Source: Carposina sasakii (Eukaryota > Arthropoda > Insecta > Lepidoptera > Carposinidae). Taken from it: a stretch of 64,000 nt of DNA. A model generated the notes under the pieces. It did no database searches. It worked only from the letters and a program-made list of their open reading frames with translations, and was not told where the DNA came from. Shown piece by piece: positions 11,696-22,425 of this stretch (within the stretch, counting starts at the first letter, position 1; each line of letters begins with the position of its first letter). The translations under genes and the position numbers were made by a program. The stretch lies in contig CP053156.1 of assembly GCA_014607495.2 (NCBI GenBank), positions 2,170,001 to 2,234,000 on the forward strand. The letters are read 5' to 3'.

Positions 11696-11837
11696 TGTAA
11701 AATTGTGTCAAGTAAATCCTTTCCGGTTTAATGGCAGTTTAGAACCTTGGTGTAACCGTTAAAAGATATTTTAAAAATTGAATATATTGTACTTAAATAA
11801 ATAATTATATCGACGTAAATAGCAGTAGGTACCTGCT

Positions 11838-11892
11838 TTATGTACGCGAAATAAACGAGTACAATCTTTTTCGTTTTATTTCGCGTACATAA
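11838..11892. repeat. Short hairpin, about 21-bp arms
   Basis: TTATGTACGCGAAAT...AACGA (11838-11858) and its inverse (11871-11892) differ by one inserted base; the loop is 12 bp. Coding is not indicated. Confidence 0.7.
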
Positions 11893-11954
11893 AATTATAT
11901 CTAGAGACATAAACGAAATAAAAATTTTTTTAAGCAACATTTATTTGCCAGGGT

Positions 11955-12035
11955 AAAACTTTCCAACAAGGATTCGCTCACCGCCGCTGGGCCCTACATC
12001 CTCCGCTGAGCCTCGGATCTGCCGACTGATGTTCA
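11955..12035 (-). repeat. Fragment shared with 6.05 and 17.36 kb repeats
   Basis: The reverse complement reads CCGAGGCTCAGCGGAGGATG then TAGGGCCCAGCGGCGG, the same phrase as GAGGGTCAGTGGAGAGTGTAGG near 6.05 kb and GAGGGTCAGCGGAGGGTATAGG near 17.36 kb. Confidence 0.55.
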
Positions 12036-12851
12036 GAACTTGGGTTCAAAATATATATTGCAAATCACACTAGATGGCGTCCAATCATGGTCATTTCTAC
12101 ACTGTCTTATTATTGTAATCCATTCTTTTTTCCTTGCGTCATTAGCGGAATCTGTAAAATTTATCATAAAATTTTACTGTGACTTTTTTCTTATTGTTAT
12201 TTTACTTTCGCAGGGAAATTTTTAACCTTTTCTATCATAAATTCAGAAATGTATTCTTTGAGTTATAATTTTCATTTTCAGTTAGTACTAATTTCCATAC
12301 TTCTGGGGTAATTTCCCCATTTTTTAAATGACAACACTGTTTGGTGAAAACAACGTTTTCAATTTTAACAACGATTAATAATTTTTATTAGTCTTTTAAG
12401 ACTGCAATTGAGATAAATAATTACATTCTTACCTATGAAATGTTATCCCTTCACTTTTATTGATGTAACTGCTATTGTTTCAACAGATTTTAACTACGCA
12501 CGACGGCATTATTTATATTTTATTGCACTGCGAAAACGAACTTCACACATCAAACGTCAGTAGCCAAATGAGGTCGACTGTCATACTATGAAAAACTGTC
12601 ATACTAGAGGTGTCACACTTTTTGTTTAATAGTAATGTTTAATAGACTCTCTCCGGTATTTTTATTACCTCCATGACATAATGATAACATTTCTGAACTT
12701 AACCAGATAATGAAAGACAGATAAATAATATGACAGGAAACTTGTTTTTATTTGAATCATTATTTTAATAATAAATCAACAGTTTTGTGTCGGACAAACT
12801 ACGCAGCAGTTTAAGTGAGCGTTATAATTTATTTTTATATATTTTTTCGTA

Positions 12852-12857
12852 TATAAA
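12852..12857 (+). promoter_or_regulatory. Possible TATA box upstream of the ommochrome-binding-like gene
   Basis: TATAAA preceded by TA and followed by a GTG-rich stretch, about 370 bp upstream of the ATG, which leaves room for a 5' untranslated exon and the intron whose acceptor is at 13226. Nothing else supports it; AT-rich DNA yields such words often. Confidence 0.2.
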
Positions 12858-13227
12858 CGTGTGCGTTATTTTGAAGTGCAATTTTGAGCCTTTCTAAATA
12901 ACTTAACTTTAAGTTAAATTTTTAGATTAGTTAACAATGTGATTCTGGTAAAAACTAATAGGTAAATCGTTATAAATGTTATTGTCCCTATAGTTTTCTC
13001 TTTTGCTTCAGATGGGGATAGTTATCAGTTTACTAGTTCCTCAACTACTTACTACTACTACTGATGTTTTATCTTAAACTCGTATATTTTATTCTTTATG
13101 ATACGTGAGTAGTGATTACAGTTTTCCAAATGCACAACTGATGGAAAGTGTGAACACCGTCCAATGAGGTACTTACTTTACAGGTAACCATTATAAACCC
13201 AATAAAGTTATGATTACTTTTTACAGG

Positions 13228-14085
13228 ATGAAGACCTTAATTTTCATACTAAGTATTTACTGGGCTGAAGCACGAGTTCTAGATACAAATACGAACTGTA
13301 ATGGAATAGTTGTACATAATTACATACACGAAAAAGAAATATTAAAGACAAACATTGAGAAACCGTATCAACTCTCCATCGACTATGACACAAATACATT
13401 ATTTTTCAGTTACACCAATTCACTAGAAGGTGATGGGGGCTATTTTAAAGCAGCTTTCATAAATCTTAAAACAAATGAATATGGTGAAATAACAGATGTC
13501 AGTGGAGCATTTGCAACTGCGGTAGATCACTTAAGTCAAACTGTGTATATTGGCGGAAATGATGGAATATACAAATACAACTATAAAAAAAACGATGCGG
13601 AAAAAATGGAAAATAGTTCAGATAACATTTGGCAAATGTTCTTTAAAGATAGACTTTACTACACAACATACCCATATGAAACACCCAAAGTGGTTATAGA
13701 TGGTGAGCCGTCACTTATACCGGAATTAGCAAATACAAAAACATTGTTGGTGGCTTTGGATAACAAATTAAATTACTGGTTTTCTAACTCCAGTGGGTTA
13801 TATCTCTATAATAAGAAAACTAATGAAACTGAAATGAAAGGAGATTACAATCTTAACGCTTTTACAAGTGACCTAAACGGTAATTTATACTTCTCTACCC
13901 CTGAAAGTATATACCATATTGACATTAACAAAGATGTCATAGATCACTTAACCAAAGTTGAAGACCTTTTCGGATTTGTTGTAGAAGGTGACAATAACTT
14001 AATCGTAGCTGATAGTAATAATATTTTCCGTCTAAAACCCACAAGAACTTATTGTAATGTGAGCGTAAAACAAGATTTTGATTAA
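13228..14085 (+). CDS. Ommochrome-binding-protein-like secreted protein
   Basis: The predicted protein has 285 residues and resembles the haemolymph ommochrome-binding protein described from Manduca, which binds ommatin pigment precursors. Residues 1-15 form a short hydrophobic signal peptide ending AEA, followed by a mature chain with one Cys near residue 24 and one near the C-terminus (RTYC). The middle shows repeated blade-like units (GGNDGIYKYN, DNIWQMFFKDRLYYTTYP, NSSGLYLYN, DLNGNLYFSTPESIYHI, VVEGDNNLIVAD), which suggest a beta-propeller. N-glycosylation sequons include NSSD and NSSG. I choose the ATG at 13228 because TTTTTACAG ends at 13226, one base before it: a 5'-UTR intron acceptor. 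An upstream in-frame ATG at 13210 lies in that intron. The coding part is one exon. Binding to ommochrome is inferred from the family only. Confidence 0.85.
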   Translation: MKTLIFILSIYWAEARVLDTNTNCNGIVVHNYIHEKEILKTNIEKPYQLSIDYDTNTLFFSYTNSLEGDGGYFKAAFINLKTNEYGEITDVSGAFATAVDHLSQTVYIGGNDGIYKYNYKKNDAEKMENSSDNIWQMFFKDRLYYTTYPYETPKVVIDGEPSLIPELANTKTLLVALDNKLNYWFSNSSGLYLYNKKTNETEMKGDYNLNAFTSDLNGNLYFSTPESIYHIDINKDVIDHLTKVEDLFGFVVEGDNNLIVADSNNIFRLKPTRTYCNVSVKQDFD

Positions 14086-14120
14086 ATAAACAATTTTATT
14101 TTTATAAAATTATTAATAAA
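14085..14120 (+). terminator. Poly(A) signals of the ommochrome-binding-like gene
   Basis: AATAAA at 14085-14090 overlaps the TAA stop by one base and a second AATAAA lies at 14115-14120. The second falls in the tail of the adjoining SINE-like repeat, so the 3' end may use repeat sequence. Confidence 0.45.
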
Positions 14121-14225
14121 GAAAATGGAAAAAATTCTTTACCCGAGTGGGAATCGTATCCACGACCACTGCAAACCGTGCCAGCCGCTCTAACCACTGA
14201 GCTACTGGGTCAATTACTCGGATGA
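14100..14225 (-). repeat. tRNA-derived SINE-like repeat
   Basis: The minus strand shows GACCCAGTAGCTCAGTGG and a weakened B box (GGATACGATTCC), then CACTCGGGTAAAGAA and the family tail TTTTTTCCATTTTC. Same family as 6.6 kb and 21.3 kb. It begins directly behind the stop codon of the preceding gene. Confidence 0.65.
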
Positions 14226-14566
14226 CGAATTTTATTCTTGTTTTATTATTTTAATAACCACCGATGCAAAAAGAGGTTTGTTATTATGTACGCAGTGTGT
14301 ATGGGTATGTGTGTGTCTGTGAGTCTGTTTATGTATCGTAGCTCCCAAACGGATGAAGCGAGTTCGATATATGTAATTATGTATCTTTTGTTTGAAAGAT
14401 GGGTTAGTCAAAAAAATGTTCCTAGTGTTGGTTAATAGAAACCGGCGTAGCTTATTTGAAACATATACCTATATAGGTATACTAAAAATGGCAATGCAAA
14501 ATTTACAAATATACCTACCCGTGTTGGGTATCAAATGAAAAGTCAAAATCAATTTAGCTGATTAAA

Positions 14567-15315
14567 GGCTCGAGCACACCGGATGCGTATGCGTGCACAT
14601 AAGCGTAGACGTACACGTACCTCTCAGTTTAATGTATAGAACTTTCTTTTTTTTTACAGTTAGCTAGGTTAACATTTGACCGCCATCGTGCCTGGTATTA
14701 AGCAAGATGCGGCCTAGGGTGGTACATGTTTGCCTAGTAAGTGCCTATTCACTCTAGCTTTGAAGAGACCAATGTTGTAGTGCTCGGGAAATACATCGGC
14801 AGGAAGTGCATTCCACTCCTTAGCCGTTCGCATTACAAACGAGTTAGTATAACGTTTGGTGCGGATGGGTGGGATATCAACAACATAAGGGTGATACGCT
14901 AGTCTGCGTCTAGTATCCCGACGGTGAAAAGGGGCTGGTGGAACTGTATTGTGAAGTTCCCACGCACACTCTCCAAAGTGTATTCTGTAAAACACTGACA
15001 AGGCAGCAATTTTACGGCGGTGGGTCAGGTCCTGGAGTTTCGAATTTGCTACGGTTTCATCTCCAATAAGTTTTATTGCCCGTTTTTCCACCGAGTCCAG
15101 TGCGGCTAGCTGATATTTAGCTGATCCATCCCAAAGGTGGCAGCAGTACTCCATACAAAGGCGAATTTGCGCTTTATATTTATATTGACGTCTATGCTTA
15201 CGTCTACGCATACGCATCGAGTCTGCCCGTGCCTATACAGTTCCATACATTACAACTGGAGGTACGTATACGTCTACGCTTACGTGCACACACACGCATC
15301 TGGTGTGCTCGAGCC
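14567..15315. mobile_element. Palindromic MITE interrupted by a nested LINE fragment
   Basis: Ends GGCTCGAGCACACCGGATGC and its inverse (GCATCTGGTGTGCTCGAGCC); both halves carry several GCGTAGACGTACACGTA-like words. The uninterrupted relative at 31343-31560 is 218 bp. Here about 530 bp has been inserted after TATAGAAC (about 14643) and the MITE resumes at TTGACGTCTATGC (about 15184). Flanks read TTAAA on both sides, compatible with a TAA or TTAA target duplication. Confidence 0.75.
14714..15180 (-). pseudogene. LINE ORF2 C-terminal fragment nested in a MITE
   Basis: The minus-strand frame reads a LINE reverse-transcriptase tail: MEYCCHLWDG, LDSVEKRAIKLIGD, LTHRRKIAALSVFYRIHFGEC, then RTAKEWNALPADVFP and FKARVNRHL before the stop. 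This order is typical of Jockey/I-group ORF2 C-termini. About 70 bp of 3' UTR and a T-run on the plus strand (14648-14657, i.e. an A-tail of a minus insertion) follow. The reverse-transcriptase core is absent: a 5'-truncated insertion. The first codons shown in the longest frame belong to the surrounding MITE. Confidence 0.75.
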
Positions 15316-15539
15316 TTAAAAATTGGAAGTGGCATAGGGATGAACAACCAAATATTGTCAGAGTGAGATATCAAATGGAAGGGCATTATTGATACATTAC
15401 TTAGTTTAGGTTTTATAAAACATGGTTAATCTATTAAAAAAAAAACTGACTGACAAACAGAAGGAACAACCAAGTGATCATATAAGTGTTCTATTTATTT
15501 TTTATTGAGGTAAAAAACTAGGTAAATATAAGTCATAAT

Positions 15540-16358
15540 CATCATCATCATCATTTACAGCCCTGAGAAGTCCACTGTTGGACATAGGCCTCCCCCAACA
15601 ACCTCCACTCCGACCGGTCGGAAGCAGCCTGCATCCAACCGACGCCCGCGATCTTGGCCAGATCGTCCGTCCACCTCGCGGATGACCTTCCCACGCTGCG
15701 TTTGCCGATACGTGATATCCACTCTAGAACTTTTCGATTCCATCGGCCATCAGTTCTTCGAGCTATGTGCCCTGCCCATTGCCACTTCAGCTTTCTGGAC
15801 CGTTGAGCTATGTCGGCGATCTTAGTACGTCTGCGGATCTCCTCATTTCTGATTCGATCACGCAGAGAGATCCCACGCTGTGCGATCCTGGGCTTCTTTA
15901 TGAGGCACATAGTTAGAGACCACGTCTCGGCACTCTAGGTCATCACCGGCAGCACGCACTGGTTGAATACCTTCGTCTTTAAGGACTGGGGTATCTTGGA
16001 CACAAATAAGCTTCGTAGTTACCCGAACGCTGCCCAGCCGAGTTGGATTCGCCGATTTACCTCCTTCTCAAAGTTGGACCTACCTAGTTTGACCGTCTGT
16101 CCCAGGTAAACATACTCGTCAACAACTTCGAGTATCGAGCTACCAACCAGTACAGGAGTGGGCGGCACATGGACGTTCGACATGATCTTCGTCTTGTCCA
16201 TGTTCATCTTCAGGCCCACCTGTTGGGAGACTTGATTGAGGCCACCGAGCATTGTGCTTAGATCCTTCAGGGATTCTGCCATGACCACGATGTCGTCTGC
16301 GAACCGAAGGCGAGTGATGTATTCGCCATTGAAATTGATACCGAGTCCTTTCCATTCG
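15540..16358 (-). mobile_element. 5'-truncated RTE-type LINE with 9-bp target duplication
   Basis: Minus-strand coding remnants run from the RT palm (FADDIVVMAESL near 16300) through MNMDKTKIM, EYVYLGQ, then (after frame breaks) [37 protein letters not shown] and [15 protein letters not shown] at the C-terminus. The 3' end is the (CAT)n tract at 15540-15556, the ATG-repeat tail of RTE elements. AGTCATAAT occurs at both borders (15531-15539 and 16359-16367), a clear target duplication. Frameshifts make it non-functional. Confidence 0.85.
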
Positions 16359-16367
16359 AGTCATAAT

Positions 16368-17232
16368 ACTATAAGTTATTTTTACCTTTTATAGGTTTTT
16401 GTTTTATTATATGATATAAAAGCGCACGCCTTAATATCACAGCATTGTATCTCACAGTATTAATATGCATCACCAAATTATATTATAGTATTATGTCTCA
16501 TGATAAACAACTATGCATCATGTCAGAAGTATGAAAAGAGGACTCAGCATCAGGATTTGTCGCTTTGCGGACTCAAGAATCGCGAACGTTTAGTGATGTA
16601 TACGAGCAAGTATGTAGATAATCTGGTGTACAAAATGAGTGCAAGTAAATGTCACTGTCTCATCGATCATTCAATTGACAAGATAAATGGGTGCCAAGCG
16701 CCAACCCTACTCCGTTACACATGAACTCACATGAATAGATTACATTACTCAGCTTATACTTAAGATAAATAGTTCTAGAACTCGGGAAGAAAAGTTCATA
16801 AAAGTTGCCTTGATAATCATGTAAAAATTGCAACTAAATGTTATTGAAGGGTATTGAATGAATGGAGCAATAAATTGACTTTAAAAAAAAATCACCGACT
16901 TCAAACTTTAACTAAAAAGCGACAAATAACGTAACTAATTTATCTACTTAATACATATTAAATATCTAAAATTATTTAAATATTTACAACTTAATATTAC
17001 AATTTACAAGTTACAATTTAGATCGTATTTTTATAATTTGCATAGTTTAAGTTGCATGGAATTGTAATGTGTAGTGTGTGAGAAATAAATAAATAAATAC
17101 CTAATACTTTAACAAAGTCATCTTTAACTATTTAAATATTTATAATTATCACTTATTTTTTGGTGTCGGTGCCAGCCTAGGTAACGTAGTCTGTTGTGTT
17201 GATGGACGCGCGCGGCTGGCAAAGCCACACAC
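16368..17232. other. Non-coding stretch
   Basis: No gene recognised. 17040-17100 ends in GTGTGTGAGAAATAAATAAATAAATA, which resembles a short-repeat retroelement tail, but the body upstream is not classified. The 74-codon frame at 16500-16724 shows no domain. Confidence 0.45.
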
Positions 17233-17269
17233 ACGGCAAAATACAATACGGTGTATTGTATTTTGCCGT
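17233..17269. repeat. Perfect 17-bp inverted repeat with 3-base loop
   Basis: ACGGCAAAATACAATAC, GGT, GTATTGTATTTTGCCGT. Both arms match exactly. There is no adjacent T-run and no flanking gene, so it is unlikely to be a terminator. Confidence 0.85.
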
Positions 17270-17339
17270 AAGGGAACGCGGTAATGTAATTTCCTATTCT
17301 TGGTTTTACTATGAATTTTAGTGTCGGTCAGTTTTCTTA

Positions 17340-17450
17340 ATTACATTTATTTGTTTGGCAGATCCGAGGGTCAGCGGAGGGTATAGGACCCGGTGGCGGG
17401 CGATCCCTCAATAGAGATTTGAACTTCCGAATAGTGACGCCTGATACAAT
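17340..17450 (+). repeat. Fragment of the 6.05 kb repeat family
   Basis: GATCCGAGGGTCAGCGGAGG, then ATAGGACCCGGTGGCGGGCG, parallel to 6045-6090. Confidence 0.5.
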
Positions 17451-17455
17451 TCAAT

Positions 17456-17974
17456 ACTACTAAATAGTTTTCATCGACCAATTGCAGTACTGTCTCCTAA
17501 CTCCTAACTGTTAAGGAGTTCTGTAGCTTCAACATCAGCACAGCAGCATCAGATGTTGATCCAAGTAACACGTTAGCCCTACATACTACTAAATAGTTTC
17601 CCTCGACCAATTGCAGTACTGTCTCCCAACTTCTAACCGTTAAGGAATTCTGTAGCTTCATCATCAGCACAGCAGCATTAGATATTGACACCCCGAAGCA
17701 TATACCTGAGTAAGACATGATTACGTAACAAAAGCACCATACGGGCATATAATTTTCGGTGGTTGCCCTACATTTCTCCTGGATCCCATCATCAGATCCT
17801 GACCTGGTGAAAATGGGACCACCTCAGAAGTGAACTCTATCGAACAAAAAAAATATTTTGAAATCCGTCTATAATTGACGGAAATATCGGTGAACATACA
17901 TAAAAAAAATATATATTATATAGGTACATACAGACGAATTGAGAACCTCCTCCCTTTTTGAAGTTGGTTAAAAA
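17456..17974 (+). repeat. LINE-like 3' end with internal 130-bp tandem duplication
   Basis: Two tandem units (17456-17583 and 17586-17700) share CTACTAAATAGTTT, CGACCAATTGCAGTACTGTC, GTTAAGGA and TCTGTAGCTTCA. Downstream come GGTGGTTGCCCTACATTTC and CAGACGAATTGAGAACCTCC ending in GTTGGTTAAAAA. The last block recurs at 26.88-26.95 kb and is a common lepidopteran retroelement 3' terminus. The 83-codon minus frame here is antisense repeat. Confidence 0.6.
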
Positions 17975-18957
17975 ACAGATGGAAGCAAAAGAATACAGGG
18001 AACAAGCGAAACCCAATATACAAACCCACGTTCTAATGTCTGTCCAGCCTTAAAATACTCTGAAGATTATTTCCTAACTACATTTTATTGTGAACCATAC
18101 CATGTTAAGTAATTATCGCGCCAACACGATACGCCAAAGTAAAATCGGTAAGTGCCAATACTGGTAATATTTATTATTTTCACGATGGTAACATTGATTA
18201 CTTGTTTAGAATTAGTCTTTGAACATTTCGATAGTTGTTGGAGGGAAAAGATGGCGGACAGGTGGACAAAAATGTAGATCGGCGGAAAAGGTAATACCGG
18301 TGGAGTTCAGCTGAATCTCTTGGTAAGTGTTCAGTTTCTTGCGAATCGATTATTGCCATAAAAATAGAAAGATAATGATACTTAATACACCGTAATTTCT
18401 TTATACCGAGTCCGATATTAAACGTTAGTACAATTTTCTCTTGTTGAACGGAGTTAATGTCTTAGACATAAAAGCGTAGATATTGGATAGGAGCGGGCCG
18501 TGCTCGTCCATGAAGTGTGATCTGTAAGCACACAGGCGGTCGACTTGTTGGAGCATTGTGGCAGGACTAAGAAGAAGGTGGAGGTCCTCTTGGGGGCAAA
18601 GCCCTCAAGTCCGGCTGGTAACCCTATAGAATGAAGTCACCGGGCATTAGTTAGCGCCACTCTAACTAATGTTCTGACCTGAACTGTCGACCGCCAAGCT
18701 AACTGAAAATGTAAATGGCAAAGCCATAATTCAGCTATTGTAACCAATTGTATGTATGTATATGAAATACCTAACGCGAATCAGATTTGAGAAGTATACA
18801 TTGTTGACTTATCTTTCTACTTTCATGCCATATCTGACTGACTTGTCATACTGTTGTCTTAACTCCAATTAACTGTATATCGAACCCTGGCTCATGATTA
18901 TCATACAGTTAGGGGTGACAACAGTAATATTCACCGAAACTGCCCGATAACCCTAAA
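17975..18957. other. Non-coding stretch
   Basis: Nothing recognisable as a gene. 18480-18720 is more GC-rich (GAGCGGGCCGTGCTCGTCC, CAAAGCCCTCAAGTCCGG) than its surroundings and may be an old retroelement 3' UTR, but no coding motif is visible. Confidence 0.4.
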
Positions 18958-19760
18958 CTGGAAAAAAGGGCAAAATGGACGATTTAATTATGTTACGTAC
19001 TTAAGCTGTTTCTACAAGATAACCAACTATCAGTTCGAATCATTCTATTTAATTGTCTAGAAAAAGGTCCCAGGTACCATATGTTCTATGTCCAAATTTC
19101 GTTTTTTGGTCGTCAATAGGAATCTCCTCATCAAAATAAGTTTCATTGAGGACTGCGTTTTTCTGCATTTTTCAAGATTTTTTCATTAATTGATATCTGT
19201 GACTAGCACAAACACTGAGTTTGATTGAATTTCAGTATTTCTTTTATACTATAATCCATACATATAATAAAAATGTAACGGATCGCTGTCTGTACATGAA
19301 AGAGATATATGAGAAAAAATATAACAGGAGACCTTTATCAACGCAATAGGACCCAAAACGATGATTTTTGGAATTTTTGTCTGTCTTTGCTTTTGTGCAC
19401 GCTAATCTCAGAAACAGCTGAACCGATTTCGATGCAGTTTTCAGGAATATATTGTGACACGTCCCACTTCACATATAGGATACTTTTTATACCGGGAAAA
19501 TGTTTTTATCCCAGATAATTTCAATATTTTGTTATTTCTGCAGTCCACGCGGACGGCGTCGTGGGTGTCCACTATCGGGCGTCCACTATCTTATCATAAA
19601 TAAAAATATAGTCGGATTATAGAAATCTGCTAATACGAGTATACGATAGTACTTAAAACAGCCCATTGGAATTAATCTAGTAATTTAGGGCCGATTTTCG
19701 CAAACGTCAGATATAGCTTATCAGAAGAATAAAGTTGATCCTGTATTTGGCCCTTAGTAT
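18958..19760 (+). repeat. Long dispersed repeat, copy 2 (compact form)
   Basis: Matches 8955-9357 followed directly by 10609-10957; the join is near 19398 (GTGCACG then CTAATCTCAG). 19100-19200 is also rearranged, with words from the CAGGATG element (TCTCCTCATCA, GACTGCGTTTTTCTGCAT) captured inside. Confidence 0.7.
19687..19754. mobile_element. Palindromic MITE fragment (AGGGCC family)
   Basis: AGGGCCGATTTTCGCAAACG...GGCCCT, the same short form as 10888-10955, located at the equivalent point of the long repeat, so it was present before that repeat was copied. Confidence 0.65.
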
Positions 19761-21289
19761 GACTTATTTGTTAGTCAGATGTTAGACATAAATAATCATC
19801 ACAACACTACACTGAAACAATACATTTAATACACTGATTCAATACATTCCCATATTATAATACCATTTCTCTATAAAAAACACGAGTCAAATTTTGTGAC
19901 GGCGTCGTATATCACAGTATTTTATTCCATTTGCTAACGAATGGACGGACATTTACGGCACATAAAGTCCGAGTACTGAAGGCATATCTAGTGATAACAA
20001 GGCTTGTCATTTTATTGCACATCGACCAGCCGCCATGACCCTTTCCCGTCCTTCCACTTTTACTGAAAAAGAAGACATTTAAGGTAGTTTCATGGACAGT
20101 TAAAGCTCAGACGAAACTGGTCAGGTATATTGAGTTACAAGAAGCAAGATCTTTGTCTCGGACATTGAACAATGGCAAATCTTTACTCTCTTTTTGTTAT
20201 AAGATATATACAAATCATATTTTTGTAGTATTATGTTGAGTAGCCATTATACTGTAGAGAAGTTATTGCCAATTTACAATTGCAAATCTTGAGATCAAAA
20301 TAAAGTCGTAGATAATTTGATACCATAGGTTTTTTTAAACAACCTGAAGTTTCAATCAACGAGAGAAAGTATGAACTTTAGTATTGTACTCGGATTTCAT
20401 CGTCAGGTTTTTATACCAACATGTAGGTATGTAGGCTGGAAAAACACCGTTTCTGAATCAGAAAGAGGTCACTATGATGAGAGAGTATGTAGACAATAGG
20501 TGCCTGCGTTCATTGCATAGGACTCCTTTAACGAGTAAGTACCACTGACAGGTGTGACTGAGGCTGGGTCATGAAGATTAACACATAAAGGACCTTTTGT
20601 ATTGTAATTCAATTATTTTTTAAATCCTATGCTTACGCATGGCTTCACTATTGAATCTGTCACCAGACCGATTTATCATTGACCTTATCTCATCTAAGCA
20701 CAATTCCCGTGCCTTCAAAGAATTTTGTCACACTTATTATTGGCATAATAACTTATAGGTAACATAAAGTAGCCGTATGTTCCAATTGTAATAATATTGT
20801 CAGTCAGTGCTTAATGTAATATTAAGCATCATACTTCACATTCTGTTTTTCAATTAGTTTGAATGCTTTATAGTCGCTAGTCAGGTCCCCCGGGATTTTC
20901 TATGCTTTGTTATGCATTTTTCTGTTGATCCTGGCTCACAGGAGTTGCAGAAGCGGGAATGAGCGGTGGGCCAATCCCGGGGTATGGCTTTACTAGATCA
21001 CATCAGCCGCATCACCCACCTTGCATATCGTAAGTGTCAACTTAAGAACTCGGAGATTCTCATCAGCAACTTTTCGCCGATCATTTACATCTAAACGTGG
21101 ACGATAAATAAAATTCTATTCACTAGTGTTGTAAATTCGTTCTTAATATTTTATAATGTCATTTATTAAAATTAACGAAATTATAACTTTTACTACTTAC
21201 TACTCTCGTACTTTACTTTTACGTATTTTTTTTTCATAGCAGTGTTACTTGCCTATGTAGTGAGTCATACGAGCGTGGAAATAAATTAT
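19761..21289. other. Non-coding stretch
   Basis: No gene, RNA or clear repeat border. 20880-21060 is locally GC-richer (CAGGTCCCCCGGGATTTTC, GGGCCAATCCCGGGG) without a recognisable frame. Confidence 0.4.
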
Positions 21290-21490
21290 TGAATAAATAA
21301 TTGACCCGGTGGCTCAGTGGTTATAGGGGCTCGCACGGTTTGCGAGTGTGGTCGTGGGTTCGATTCCCACTCGGGTGAAGAATTTTTTCCATTTTCTTTA
21401 TTAATAATTGTATAATATATAATATCTTGACTAAGATAAATTTATAAAAACACTTCTCCATTAATATAATCCGTTAGGATATGGTTGATC
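21290..21490 (+). repeat. tRNA-derived SINE-like repeat, best preserved copy
   Basis: 21303-21376 folds partly as a tRNA: acceptor ACCCG/CGGGT, A box TGGCTCAGTGG (21310-21320), anticodon-like stem CTCGC/GCGAG, B box GGTTCGATTCC (21357-21367) with stem GTGGG/CCCAC. Both polymerase III boxes match consensus. Position 33 of the loop is C rather than T and the same flanking tail is shared with two other copies, so I call it a SINE-like unit. Tail to about 21490 matches 6835-6935 reversed. Confidence 0.65.
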
Positions 21491-21639
21491 GTTTCAATTG
21501 TTTAGCATTTCAGTATTTGTCTGCCTGTTACTCACACCCTGTATTGTGTAATTTTTTTTTAATTTAAATAATTTTTTTTTGTATTTTTTAGAGTTAAAGA
21601 AATAACTAGAGGTGTTTTTTATTTGACACCCTGTCCGGT

Positions 21640-22425
21640 TGTTATTAATAAAGCATACAGGTATGCGACCCTGGCTTACTCCAGCTACTACTGAAACCTA
21701 CCAACTTTCCTTTTCCGTGTCAGTAGTATCCTATAAATTTTCCCATTCTTCCCTACAACCCTATAAACCCGTGTTCTTTTCTCCGTCCTAAATTTCCTTT
21801 TCCGTCAATCCGGGGTCTGCCGTGCCCATGGATGCGTGGCTATGGGCGAGCATAGTCATAAGCGTGCCAATATGTCCTGGGACCGGGCAACCCAGATTAT
21901 GACGAGCCTTACCCTGGTATACGGGGCTCTGCCAGGGTGGACATATGTTTCTCTAGCTACTCGTGGGACCGCAATGGATATTGTAACAAATAATTATCCG
22001 CATGGCGGCGATGCGGTCCGCCACCCAACACGTCTCGTTTCCCGCGGGGGCGACAAGCGGCTCACGGAGAGCCGTTTTGCTACATTAAATGTTGGAGGAA
22101 GAATAGAAGCGAAGTTTGATGAGGTGCTGCAGATGATTTATTTCTTTTTTTTTTTTTATTTTTCATTAAAACATATTTTACAAAGAATAAAGTACAGTGT
22201 CTCATAAACTTTATGCAAGAAAGCATGTATATTGAAGAGATAGAAGGAATATTTTGAAAAGTTATTTGATAGGGAAAAAGCAAATACGCCGACCTCAGAG
22301 TTGAATGAAACAGTGCTTGGAGAGGAAAGTAATATAAGCATGGATGAAATTGTGAAATGTTTGACACGGATGAAAACAGGTAAGGCAGCAGGATATGATA
22401 GGATTTGTGTTAAAATACTGAAGGT
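21640..22425 (+). pseudogene. 5' part of a non-LTR retrotransposon, interrupted
   Basis: 21836-22125 ends in the phrase FATLNVGG, the usual start of the endonuclease of an ORF2 protein. 22250-22425 reads YFEKLFDREK ... SMDEIVKCLTRMKTGKAAG, then YDRICVKILK: the segment just before the reverse-transcriptase fingers. Most of the endonuclease between them is deleted and replaced by an AT-rich bridge. At 22426 the left arm of a long inverted repeat cuts in; the next LINE codons reappear at 23511, with about 45-50 residues missing. Confidence 0.7.

Noticed and set aside
21303..21376. A functional tRNA gene
   Set aside because: The A and B boxes match, but the anticodon loop lacks T33 and the same flanking tail recurs at 6.6 and 14.1 kb, which indicates a SINE-like family.
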